Shown here one piece after another: positions 51,360-59,656 of a DNA stretch of 64,000 nt (the first letter of the stretch is position 1; each line of letters starts with the position of its first letter). The position numbers were made by a program, and so were the translations under genes. Source of the stretch: Candidatus Anammoximicrobium sp. Lineage in GTDB: Bacteria > Planctomycetota > Planctomycetia > Pirellulales > Pirellulaceae. The DNA is taken from the NCBI GenBank assembly GCA_012515235.1, contig JAAYYU010000244.1:186001-250000 (forward strand). Reading direction: 5' to 3'. The notes under the pieces were generated by a model that did not search any database, had not been told where the DNA came from, and saw nothing but the letters and a program-made list of their open reading frames with translations.

Positions 51360-54300
51360 TTTCGGTCCGCTTCTTCTCGAACAGGCCGAAGATCACCAGG
51401 ATGCCGATGCCCAAGCCAATGCCAAAGGCCCACCACGGCCAGACGTGGTCGATCGCCCGCTGCGCGTGCCACACCATGCTGATGACCGACAGCATGACGA
51501 AACTGGTCCCCAGGTACAGGAACGCCCGCACCTGGAGAATGATCCCGACGAACACGCCCGCCACCGACAAGGCCGCCAAAATCATCGGCGGCCAGAGGCT
51601 TTCGCCGACGCCGCGCAGGAAGATCTCGCTGGTCGAACTTAGGTAGATGACCAGCACGCCAGCGTAACGCAACGCAGCCAGCTGGGCCGGTTTCAAACGC
51701 CGGCGATTGATCTGCCCGGCGATCAGGGCCGACGCGGCCGGCGGAACGAGCCAGAACTGCGGATGCTGCCAGAACGCCAGGCCGCTGTCGGCCAGCAGCG
51801 ACCACAGGCCCGCGTTGCCGGCCATGACTGCCGCCACGCCGCTCAACGCCGAACGCCGCAGCGCGCTCAGCAACACGTACACCACCCCGGCTGCGAAGAG
51901 CACCATCGAGTAGTCCGTTTTTTCGGCGACCACGATCCAGAATCCCAAGGCCGGAATCAAGGGCAGAAAGGCACTCGTCCGCTGCAGCGGATCGGACAGC
52001 ACGCGAAGGCCGCTCCGCTGGAACAACTCGCCCACCGCCACGCCGGCAAACGCAAGGGCCATCACGACATACGGCCAGTACGGCCGGAAGAAACCGGCAA
52101 ACAGCGCCGGCTTGCACATGTACACATGGGCAAAGAGCAACGTGGCGACCACCTCCGCAGCGTACACGCAGATCCGCCGCTGACGATCGTTCAGCTCCCG
52201 CCACACCCGACTCGGCAACAGGGCCAGCGAGATGAGACCGGCGGCCATCGCGACCAGGACCACGACCACCGCCAACATCCGCGGCGTGTCGACCGGGGCT
52301 CCCACGCCGGGCTCGTAGTAGAACCGCTCCAACAGCAGCACGCCCAGCAACACCGCCAGGGCGCCGCCGCCAAACGTGACCGCGATCCGTTGCACGGGCA
52401 GCCGCCAGGAACTCGTTTCCGGCACCCGACGCACGACGATCACCGCGTAGACGAACGACATCCCGGCCAGGGCAATCAGCATGTGGATCAGACGCAGCAG
52501 GATCCGCTGCTCGTTCCAGTCCGGCTGCAGGTCGGCCCAACTCAAGCACACCGCCGCCACGCCCGTCATCAGCAGCGACACGAACTGCAGCAGCGTGCGA
52601 CGCTCTTTCTGCGCTAAGGCAGCCAGGCCGACGGCCAGCGCGGCCGGAATCATGCCGGCGCTGATCCGCATCCACCGCTCCGGAAACGCCAGGACGACGA
52701 TCAACGTCGCCAACGTCGAGCCGGCGGCCACCAGCAGGTTGACGACCGGCAGCCACGCCGCCGTCCGCCTCAATCCGGACACCGGATCCCGAATTCCCCA
52801 CCGGCTGCCGACGGCCGCCAACAGCGCCCCTTGCCGCCAAATCAAACCGGTCACCGTCGCGTACCCGCCGGCCGCCATGCCGATGGCCCACAAGGCCAAG
52901 TGGTCTTTGATCGCCAGCCGGTCGAGCACCACCGCCACGACCGCCGCGCCCCACACGTACAGACAGGGAATTCCGTAGCCGCGGCGTATTTCCCACAGGG
53001 ACCCGATCAGCAGCGCGCCCAACACGCCAATCGCCAGGATGCCGCCCAAGTCCGTCGCCGCCAAGCCCGAACCCGACGACGTGCTTCGGACGACGCTGTT
53101 GATGAGCAGCGAACCGGAGCAGAACAGGGCCGCCACCACGACACCGACCAGGCAGGCGACGACGTGGACTGCGGGCAGCCGGGTCCCGATATCGAACCCC
53201 GCCCGCTGGCCGCGGCGCTGGTGCCAGAGATCGACCGACAACCAAAATGCACCCGCGGCGGAAAGGGCAAGCAGATTGGCCTGGATGAAGTCGACGACCA
53301 AGTGATGGCTCACGCCGGACAAAGTCCTGTCGTACAGGCCGATCACGCCGACGCTGGTCGCCAATAACGCAAAGAGCACGGCGGGGTAGGCGAGATTCTG
53401 GCTGCGGCGGACCAGCGCAAGGACGGCAACCAGCGCCGCCGCGCCCCCCGCCGCACATACGGACCACCACGGCGCCAGCGGATCCGGATCAGCGGTCGTG
53501 CCGCGGAGGGCCAGGATGGCGATCAGGACGCAAACCGGCAACGCTTCGCGGCCCAACTTCGGCCAACGGAAACTGGCCGCCGTCCAGCCAACTGCGACCG
53601 CCAGCCACCCGTACGTCAACAGGTGGTAGGCGTACCAGACCCGCGTCGCGTCCAGCCGATCCACGCTTACCGCCAGAAAACCGACCAGCATCAGCCCGAA
53701 ATAGCCCGCCCAGCGCACCCTCTGCTCGGCCGTGGGGCGGTACGCGCAGCCAAGGCAGGCTTCGAGGGCAAAGAGCCACGCGACGTAGCTCGGCACATCG
53801 CCCAACGGCCTGCAAGGCACGGGCAATTGACCGGGAGTAAGAAAGACCTTGACCGCAGCCCAAACCGCCAGCATGATCAGAACGACCATCGTGGCCGCGA
53901 TTTGCACGGTCAGCGGCAGATCGCCGACGGAAGATCGAAGCGGAAGTCTGGCCAGCGGCCCGCTTCCCGCCGGCGCATCACCGGTCGCGGTTGCGCCGAG
54001 CCGCACCGGGTACAACCACCGCTGCAATCGCAGCCAGACCAGGGCAAACCCGCCCAACGCCACGACGTTCCACTGCAGCAATTCGACCCAGAAACCCGGC
54101 GACGCAACCGGGGTCTTCAGCGCGAACGCCAGGCACGTTACGAATTGCAGCAGCACCGAACCGGCCAGCATATAGACCGTCCGCTTCTCGCAAATCGCAT
54201 GACCGACCAGGACCGCGACCAACACCAGCAACGGCACGGCATAGGACACCAGCGGGCCCATCTGGCCGAAAACCGTCTGGGCGTCTGGGAAACCAACGGG

Positions 54301-57300
54301 CGCACCGGAAATCCGGCGGCAGGCCACGATGGTTGTCAGCAGCACGATCGGCACACCGCCGATCACCATCGACGCCTCTCGGACGACGCTTCCCAGCCGT
54401 TCCGGAATCCGCTCCCACCCCAGCCACGGCAGCGAACGCACACCTGATTCGAGCCGGAACCGCAGCCAAACGCAGACGCCGGTGAGGAGCACATAGGCGG
54501 CCAGCGACCAACGGAGCGCCGAAGCCGTCGCGCTGCCCGCCGCCCAGTGCGGCGCAATCAACAACGGGATCACCGCATAGCCCAGCAGCAGTTCCACCAG
54601 GCCCTCGACCGACAAACGATTCCACAATTGGGCTCCCAGTGCGGCCAGCAGCATCGCCAGGCAGAACCAGGTCCCGCCGCCAGCAAACCAATGCCAGGCG
54701 TCCGTGGCCCGGCAGACGTCGAAGCCCAGCTCGAGCGCCAATCCAGGCCGGCACGCCACAAACCCCAGCAGCAACGTGGCCAGCAAAGCCAACGCCACCA
54801 CGGCTTCATTCACCGTGAGCCACTGGGGGCCTAACACGTTCGCAATCGCCGGGTTTCGGGCCGGACGCCGGGCTTTCCCCAAAAAACCGGGCTTCTCGGC
54901 ACGAACCCACGGGACGCCCGCCGTCAGCCTCCGCACGACGCTCCAAACCGCGCACCAGGCGGCCAACGCGAACACCTGGGTCTGCACATGGCGCGGATCC
55001 GACCACCAATCCGCGCTCCAGGCCTGGCTCCGGCAATACGCGGCCACGAGGAATCCGACGCCCACGGTCGCCAAGGCATGAAACACGGCCGCAAGGTCGT
55101 CGCGGCGATACAGCACGGCCGCGGCCAGCCACGCGACCGCCGCTGCCAACACGTAACCCGCGTGCAAGGCAAACGCCTGGTCGCGAACCCACACGGCAGT
55201 GGGCACCGCCAACGTCGCCGTCGCCAACGCCGACCACGCCAACGGATTGACGAGCGACGGCCACCAGCCGCTCCGCCGCGGATCGCCGGGCAACGCAATC
55301 TGCCGGCCAGCCAACAGCAAAGCCAGCACGGCGCAGATGTCTGCATGCGACACCAAGGCCGTTAACAGCGGGCGCTGCGGACGCCACAACAGCCCGGTCA
55401 GCCATTGGCTCACCGTCGCGTTGAGCCACAGGCCGTGGACCAGCGTCACCAGCAGCAGACTCGATCCCAACCAGGTGAGCGTTTGGCGAGTGGGCAATTT
55501 CTTGCGGCCCAGCGGCAGCGGCAGGAAGGCCGCGGCCAACATCGTCGCCGCCGCATAGAAGGCGAACACCGGCGTCGTCAGATCGCGGTCGCCGCCGGAG
55601 ACGAAGCCGGCGTAAACAGCCACAGCCAGACTGACCGCAGCCAGCCCAGCCGCCCCCAGCAGATAGCCGAGCCCGTCCTGCCGGCGCTCCCAGCGGTTCC
55701 AAGCCAACGCCGCGCCGAAACTCGCCAGCGCCAACCCTGTCAGCACCAGACTGCTGCGACCCAACAGCAGTGCTTCCAACAACTGCCGGCCGAGTGCATC
55801 GCTCTCGGCAGGCAGATTCCCTTGGACCGCGTGAAATCCGACCAGCAGCGCCAGCGCCAAACAGCCGACCGCGACCGGGTGCAGGATCGGCAACCCGCCT
55901 CGCAGGGCCAACAGGATCAGGATCGCAGCGTTGGTGAGCCCCACGGCGATTAACAGCTCGGACCGGGGCCACGCGACGACGACCGCGGCGCCCATCATCA
56001 TCGCTCCGGCCAGGGCCAGGGTGGTGCCGACCGTACGCAGCGCGGCCAATCGCGGTGCCGTGATCCGCCGATGAATCAAGAGCCCCGTCGCCAGGATCAC
56101 GGCGGCCACCAGGCTGAAGGTCGGACCCAGCTGGGCGATCGCCGCGTGCAGCGGCCCGCTTTCCGAGATCAGTAGCCCCAACGGCGCGGCCAGCGCAAAG
56201 GCCGAAACACCCAGCACCAGCAGCAACTGCCGCGCCCGACGCCCGGACAGATGCCACCACGGCATCGCGCGGCCGATCTGCGTGACGGTGGCCACCAGAA
56301 AACCGCCCAGCGGCAGCGCCGCCAGCAACGACGTTTCGGCTAGGTTCAGGCCCGGCCGCCCCAGCCGATCGATCAACAGCTGGCCGGCCGAGGTGGCCAG
56401 AATCACGCTGGTCAACCGCCACCAGTCGTGCGGCAACAGGGCGCGGCCGGCGGAATACGTCACCCAGCCGCCCGCCAGCAGTCCCAGGCCCACCGCCAAC
56501 GCGTAGGCAAGCGGATCGTCCGGTGCGGGCATGATGATCGCCGCCAGGAAGTTCAGCGGCATCAACAGCAGCGAGATGGTCAGCACGCCGCGACTGGTCG
56601 CGCGCAGATTCCAACGCCGCAGCGTGTAGATTCCGGCACCGTAGATCGCCAGCGTGATCGCCATGAAGATCAAGGCCGGAAAGTAAGGGATCGTTTGTTC
56701 GAGCGTTTTCCGCAGACTGATCACCAGCCCCACCGCGCTGCCCACGATCAGCAACCCCGCGACTAACTCGCCCCAGCGGATGTTCTTCTCGGCCATGAAC
56801 GACTGCAGCACTTCGGCCAACTGCCGGCGGACGGCGCCGGGCGCAGCCGGCTGTTCCGCGTAGTCGCGATCTAGCGCATGGGCCGTCCCGGTCGTCGCGG
56901 GGCTCTCCAGAGCCGCGCCTGCAGCGAGTTTTGCGCCAACACCGTGCTCGTGCTCTGCACGGCGGGGGAGAGGGATGCTACGGCCCGCCGCCGCTGGTCC
57001 GGCAAGCATGATGGCGTCCACGATCTCGTCGCTGTCCGGAGTTGTCCCGGCGTCGGGCGAGGCGTCGGCTGTCGCTGACGCCGGAATAGCCGGTTGCTTC
57101 ACCCGCGGCAGCGGGGCCGCGGGCTTGGACGCGGCGGGCGGCCGCTTCGCCCCCGCCTCGTCCTGCCGCATCAGGCGGACCAGGCGGTCGTATTCGGCGG
57201 TCCCAATCCAGCCGCGGCCGTGCAGTCGCGCCAAGTGCCGCAGCGCCGCCGCCAGATCGTCCGCGGTTTGCGGAACGGGCAACGGTACCAGTTCGCGGCC

Positions 57301-57501
57301 ACAGTTGCGGCAGCGGATCGCGTCTGCTGAAATCTCCCCATGACACGCCGGACACCGGCGTGTCGGGCTCGAAAGATCGCCGCCGCCCCCCGCCAGCCAG
57401 CGGATGATCGCCGCCGCCGCAACCCAGACGCCATGTCCCAGCACCGTAATGATGGCGACGACGATCATTGCGACGCACAGAAAGCCTACGACGTCGTCCA
57501 T
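51319..57501 (-). CDS. 2060-residue polytopic membrane protein with zinc ribbon and SHOCT-like N-terminus
   Basis: The ATG at 57501 is chosen; an upstream TTG exists. One membrane segment (FLCVAMIVVAIITVLGHGVW) precedes a zinc ribbon (CPACHG and CRNCGREL, about residues 50-70) and a SHOCT-like helix pair (LHGRGWIGTAEYDRLVRLM). A charged Ala/Pro linker runs to about 210. From there to the end the protein is almost entirely hydrophobic helices, several dozen by eye, broken by short basic loops (for example WGELVAGLLIVGSAVGLVISL, AVCLSWADLQ). No transporter or enzyme signature was recognised. Its size and repeated helix bundles suggest a duplicated membrane scaffold of unknown function. There is no neighbour in the same operon. 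Confidence 0.82.
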   Translation of the reverse strand: MDDVVGFLCVAMIVVAIITVLGHGVWVAAAAIIRWLAGGGGDLSSPTRRCPACHGEISADAIRCRNCGRELVPLPVPQTADDLAAALRHLARLHGRGWIGTAEYDRLVRLMRQDEAGAKRPPAASKPAAPLPRVKQPAIPASATADASPDAGTTPDSDEIVDAIMLAGPAAAGRSIPLPRRAEHEHGVGAKLAAGAALESPATTGTAHALDRDYAEQPAAPGAVRRQLAEVLQSFMAEKNIRWGELVAGLLIVGSAVGLVISLRKTLEQTIPYFPALIFMAITLAIYGAGIYTLRRWNLRATSRGVLTISLLLMPLNFLAAIIMPAPDDPLAYALAVGLGLLAGGWVTYSAGRALLPHDWWRLTSVILATSAGQLLIDRLGRPGLNLAETSLLAALPLGGFLVATVTQIGRAMPWWHLSGRRARQLLLVLGVSAFALAAPLGLLISESGPLHAAIAQLGPTFSLVAAVILATGLLIHRRITAPRLAALRTVGTTLALAGAMMMGAAVVVAWPRSELLIAVGLTNAAILILLALRGGLPILHPVAVGCLALALLVGFHAVQGNLPAESDALGRQLLEALLLGRSSLVLTGLALASFGAALAWNRWERRQDGLGYLLGAAGLAAVSLAVAVYAGFVSGGDRDLTTPVFAFYAAATMLAAAFLPLPLGRKKLPTRQTLTWLGSSLLLVTLVHGLWLNATVSQWLTGLLWRPQRPLLTALVSHADICAVLALLLAGRQIALPGDPRRSGWWPSLVNPLAWSALATATLAVPTAVWVRDQAFALHAGYVLAAAVAWLAAAVLYRRDDLAAVFHALATVGVGFLVAAYCRSQAWSADWWSDPRHVQTQVFALAAWCAVWSVVRRLTAGVPWVRAEKPGFLGKARRPARNPAIANVLGPQWLTVNEAVVALALLATLLLGFVACRPGLALELGFDVCRATDAWHWFAGGGTWFCLAMLLAALGAQLWNRLSVEGLVELLLGYAVIPLLIAPHWAAGSATASALRWSLAAYVLLTGVCVWLRFRLESGVRSLPWLGWERIPERLGSVVREASMVIGGVPIVLLTTIVACRRISGAPVGFPDAQTVFGQMGPLVSYAVPLLVLVAVLVGHAICEKRTVYMLAGSVLLQFVTCLAFALKTPVASPGFWVELLQWNVVALGGFALVWLRLQRWLYPVRLGATATGDAPAGSGPLARLPLRSSVGDLPLTVQIAATMVVLIMLAVWAAVKVFLTPGQLPVPCRPLGDVPSYVAWLFALEACLGCAYRPTAEQRVRWAGYFGLMLVGFLAVSVDRLDATRVWYAYHLLTYGWLAVAVGWTAASFRWPKLGREALPVCVLIAILALRGTTADPDPLAPWWSVCAAGGAAALVAVLALVRRSQNLAYPAVLFALLATSVGVIGLYDRTLSGVSHHLVVDFIQANLLALSAAGAFWLSVDLWHQRRGQRAGFDIGTRLPAVHVVACLVGVVVAALFCSGSLLINSVVRSTSSGSGLAATDLGGILAIGVLGALLIGSLWEIRRGYGIPCLYVWGAAVVAVVLDRLAIKDHLALWAIGMAAGGYATVTGLIWRQGALLAAVGSRWGIRDPVSGLRRTAAWLPVVNLLVAAGSTLATLIVVLAFPERWMRISAGMIPAALAVGLAALAQKERRTLLQFVSLLMTGVAAVCLSWADLQPDWNEQRILLRLIHMLIALAGMSFVYAVIVVRRVPETSSWRLPVQRIAVTFGGGALAVLLGVLLLERFYYEPGVGAPVDTPRMLAVVVVLVAMAAGLISLALLPSRVWRELNDRQRRICVYAAEVVATLLFAHVYMCKPALFAGFFRPYWPYVVMALAFAGVAVGELFQRSGLRVLSDPLQRTSAFLPLIPALGFWIVVAEKTDYSMVLFAAGVVYVLLSALRRSALSGVAAVMAGNAGLWSLLADSGLAFWQHPQFWLVPPAASALIAGQINRRRLKPAQLAALRYAGVLVIYLSSTSEIFLRGVGESLWPPMILAALSVAGVFVGIILQVRAFLYLGTSFVMLSVISMVWHAQRAIDHVWPWWAFGIGLGIGILVIFGLFEKKRTEITAGVRRLQQWEQ

Positions 57502-57730
57502 CGGTGTGTCTCGTCTCAAAAGGGTTGCAAAGACATCCGCACGCGAGTGCCAGGAGACGGTTCAGCCAACGTTCCCGTCCTGACCAATCGATCGGACGAC
57601 CCCGTTCGGACCAAGGATCTCACAAGCAATCGCGTATTCCGGCCTTTGTGCGGCTAAACGGCCGAGACAATTCATTAGCGCCTGTGGGCAACTTCATTAT
57701 GCTTTGCCCCTCCGGCAGACGCCATCCAGC

Positions 57731-57962
57731 GGACGATTCACGTTCCGCAGCAACGGAGGCCAATACAACTTCCCGGTTTCAACGGAAACTGGCGGCATGC
57801 CGAAAGCCTCGCCGGTTCAGATCGCGGAGTCCGAGGCAACTTTGCGGGGCAGTCTGGCCTACGCCACCACGCTGCTCGCCAGCGTGGAGCAGTGTTCAAG
57901 ACCAGAGCGAATCCGACAACAAATCCGTTGCTGCGCCACCACGCTGCTTGCCAGCGTGGAGC
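57731..57962. repeat. Dispersed repeat with CCACGCTG hairpin, copy 3 (two hairpins)
   Basis: The left part shares ordered blocks with 9268-9435 (CAACGGANGCC, ACAACTTCCC, TTTGCGGGG). Two hairpins follow at 57863-57890 and 57935-57962, with a period of 72 bp. Each is followed by GTGTTCAAGACCAGA. Confidence 0.75.
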
Positions 57963-58093
57963 GGTGTTCAAGACCAGAAATGACTCCTCGAACAATGCAC
58001 TGCGGCGTCTGCCGGGCGAATCATCCCCTGGGGGGCTTGGCGCAGCACACCGGCCCGGATAGGAAACTAACATCCGTCGCCAGTGGGTGCAAG

Positions 58094-58166
58094 GAAAGCG
58101 GGACAGGACCGCTTTCCCAGACCAGTCCGCAGGGGGCTTCGCACAAAGCGGTCCTGTCCCCCTTTC
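58094..58166. repeat. Inverted repeat upstream of the HEAT/LamG gene
   Basis: The arms GAAAGCGGGACAGGACCGCT (58094 onward) and their inverse ending at 58166 pair over 22 bp with two mismatches. The left arm is itself part of a smaller hairpin, GGAAAGCG/CGCTTTCC at 58093-58117. The GGGGACAGG-type core recalls the 4892 and 19718 elements. It ends 26 bp before the start codon, so it could affect translation or transcription. Confidence 0.75.
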
Positions 58167-58192
58167 GCGAATCGAGTGCCGGAGGACGTATC

Positions 58193-59656
58193 ATGAAGCG
58201 GCAGATTCGGATCGTGCGAACGGTGGTGTTGGTCTCGGGGCTTTTGTCGTCGGTCTTCGGCGGGCAGGGGATGGCGGCGGGCGGCGCGGCGGCGCTGAGA
58301 CCGCGGGATTACAGCACGGATTTGGCGTCGCCGGTGGCGGCGGTCCGTGTCCAGGCGGCGGTAGACTTGGGTCGCGGTGGGGACAAGGCAGCGACGACGC
58401 TGCTGACGCCGGCGCTGAAGGACCGCGAGCCGGCGGTGCGGCGCGAAGCGGCCAAGGCGCTGGGGGCGATCAAAGATGCTCGCGCCGTGCCGGCGCTGAT
58501 CGAGGTTCTGCGGGACGACGATGCAAACGTCCGGATGTACGCGGCGTATGCGTTGGGCGAGATCAAGGACGTGCGGGCGGCAGACGAGTTGCTGGGGGCG
58601 GTGCGAGATGCCCAATGGTGCGTGCGGGACCAGGCGGCCTGGGCGCTCCGCGAACTGCGCGATCCGTCGCTGGCCGAAAAGTACGCCGCCTTGCTCCAGG
58701 ACGAGCGTGTCGAGGTGGCCACGGCGACGTGGATCTTACGAGGGCTGGGGGACGGCGTGGCGCTGAAAGCGGTGACGGCGCTGCTTCGCGCTCCGCAGCC
58801 GGCCGCGCGGCTTCGCGCCGTGCGGGCGCTGCGCGAATGGAAAGCCGCCTCGCTCGAGCCGCTGTTCGCCGCGCTGGATGACCCGGAGGCGTCCGTGCGG
58901 CAGAGCGCAGTCGAGGCCTTGGCCAAGACTCCCGCGCCGCAGGTCAAGCAGGCGCTGACGGCGCGGCTGGCCGGCGAGCCGAACGCGGCGGTGCAGGCGG
59001 CGATCGAGCGGCTGCTCCAAGAATCATACCCGCCGGCGGAACCGGCGGCGTGGTGGAGTTTCGACGACCAGAACTCGCAAACCGCTCGCGATGTGACAGG
59101 CCGCGGCAGCGATGGCGAGATCCGCCGCTGCACGCCCGTACCGGGTCAAGTCGGCGCGGCGTTGAAGTTCGGCCAAGGGGCGTGCGTCAGTCTGGGAAAG
59201 GTACCGAAGTTGCCGATGGCTCATCAGCCGATGACCGTGATGGCCTGGGTCAAAGCGGATGCGGACCGCGGCGTCGTAGTCGCTCGCGGCGGGGCGTTCT
59301 GCGGATACTCGTTGTACCTGCTGGACGGAGTGGCCAAGTTCGGCATTCACCGCGTGCAGGACGGCCCGACCCACATCGCCGTGGGACGCGAGCCGGTCGG
59401 ACGCGATTGGGTACACCTGGCCGGCGTGATCCGCAGCGACCGGATCGAGTTGTACGTCAACGGGAAACTGGCAGCCCAGACCAAGACCGAAGGACTGATG
59501 CCCGGAAACGCGGGCCAGGGGATGGAGATCGGCGGCGACTTGGGTAACAGCCCGGTGGAGACTACGAACTCGTTGAACGGTATCATCGACGAGGTCAAGG
59601 TCTTCCTATCGGCTTTGAGCGAAGAGGAGATTGCGGAGCAATGGACAAAGCACTAG
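58193..59656 (+). CDS. Secreted HEAT-repeat protein with C-terminal LamG domain
   Basis: The ATG at 58193 follows GGAGGA by six bases; the product is 487 residues. A signal peptide (VVLVSGLLSSVFGGQGMAAG) opens it. Residues about 45-275 are HEAT/PBS-lyase-type repeats (AVRREAAKALGAIKDARAVPALIEVLRD, NVRMYAAYALGEIKD, VRDQAAWALRELRDP), a protein-binding solenoid. Residues about 285-485 are a LamG/concanavalin domain (AAWWSFDDQN, MTVMAWVKADA, WVHLAGVIRSDRIELYVNGKL, GIIDEVKVFLSALSEEE). No catalytic motif is present. The next gene starts inside its last 16 bases, so translation coupling is likely; both products are probably extracytoplasmic partners. Confidence 0.85.
   Translation: MKRQIRIVRTVVLVSGLLSSVFGGQGMAAGGAAALRPRDYSTDLASPVAAVRVQAAVDLGRGGDKAATTLLTPALKDREPAVRREAAKALGAIKDARAVPALIEVLRDDDANVRMYAAYALGEIKDVRAADELLGAVRDAQWCVRDQAAWALRELRDPSLAEKYAALLQDERVEVATATWILRGLGDGVALKAVTALLRAPQPAARLRAVRALREWKAASLEPLFAALDDPEASVRQSAVEALAKTPAPQVKQALTARLAGEPNAAVQAAIERLLQESYPPAEPAAWWSFDDQNSQTARDVTGRGSDGEIRRCTPVPGQVGAALKFGQGACVSLGKVPKLPMAHQPMTVMAWVKADADRGVVVARGGAFCGYSLYLLDGVAKFGIHRVQDGPTHIAVGREPVGRDWVHLAGVIRSDRIELYVNGKLAAQTKTEGLMPGNAGQGMEIGGDLGNSPVETTNSLNGIIDEVKVFLSALSEEEIAEQWTKH

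Larger units (their letters stand above)
57502..58192. other. Divergent intergenic region with palindromic repeats, 691 bp
   Basis: The gap lies between the starts of the giant membrane protein and the HEAT/LamG gene. It contains copy 3 of the dispersed CCACGCTG repeat (57731-57962) and another inverted repeat (58094-58166). About 200 bp next to the membrane-protein start show no structure that I can name. No gene is seen. Confidence 0.65.

Noticed and set aside
50678..53470. Second long minus frame within the membrane-protein region
   Set aside because: It is Gly/Arg-rich and out of frame with the hydrophobic helices of the 51319-57501 gene.
57863..57962. CRISPR-like hairpin repeats at 57.9 kb and 45.6 kb
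   Set aside because: Only two or three units occur, the loops and orientation change, and there are no cas genes; a REP-like family fits better.
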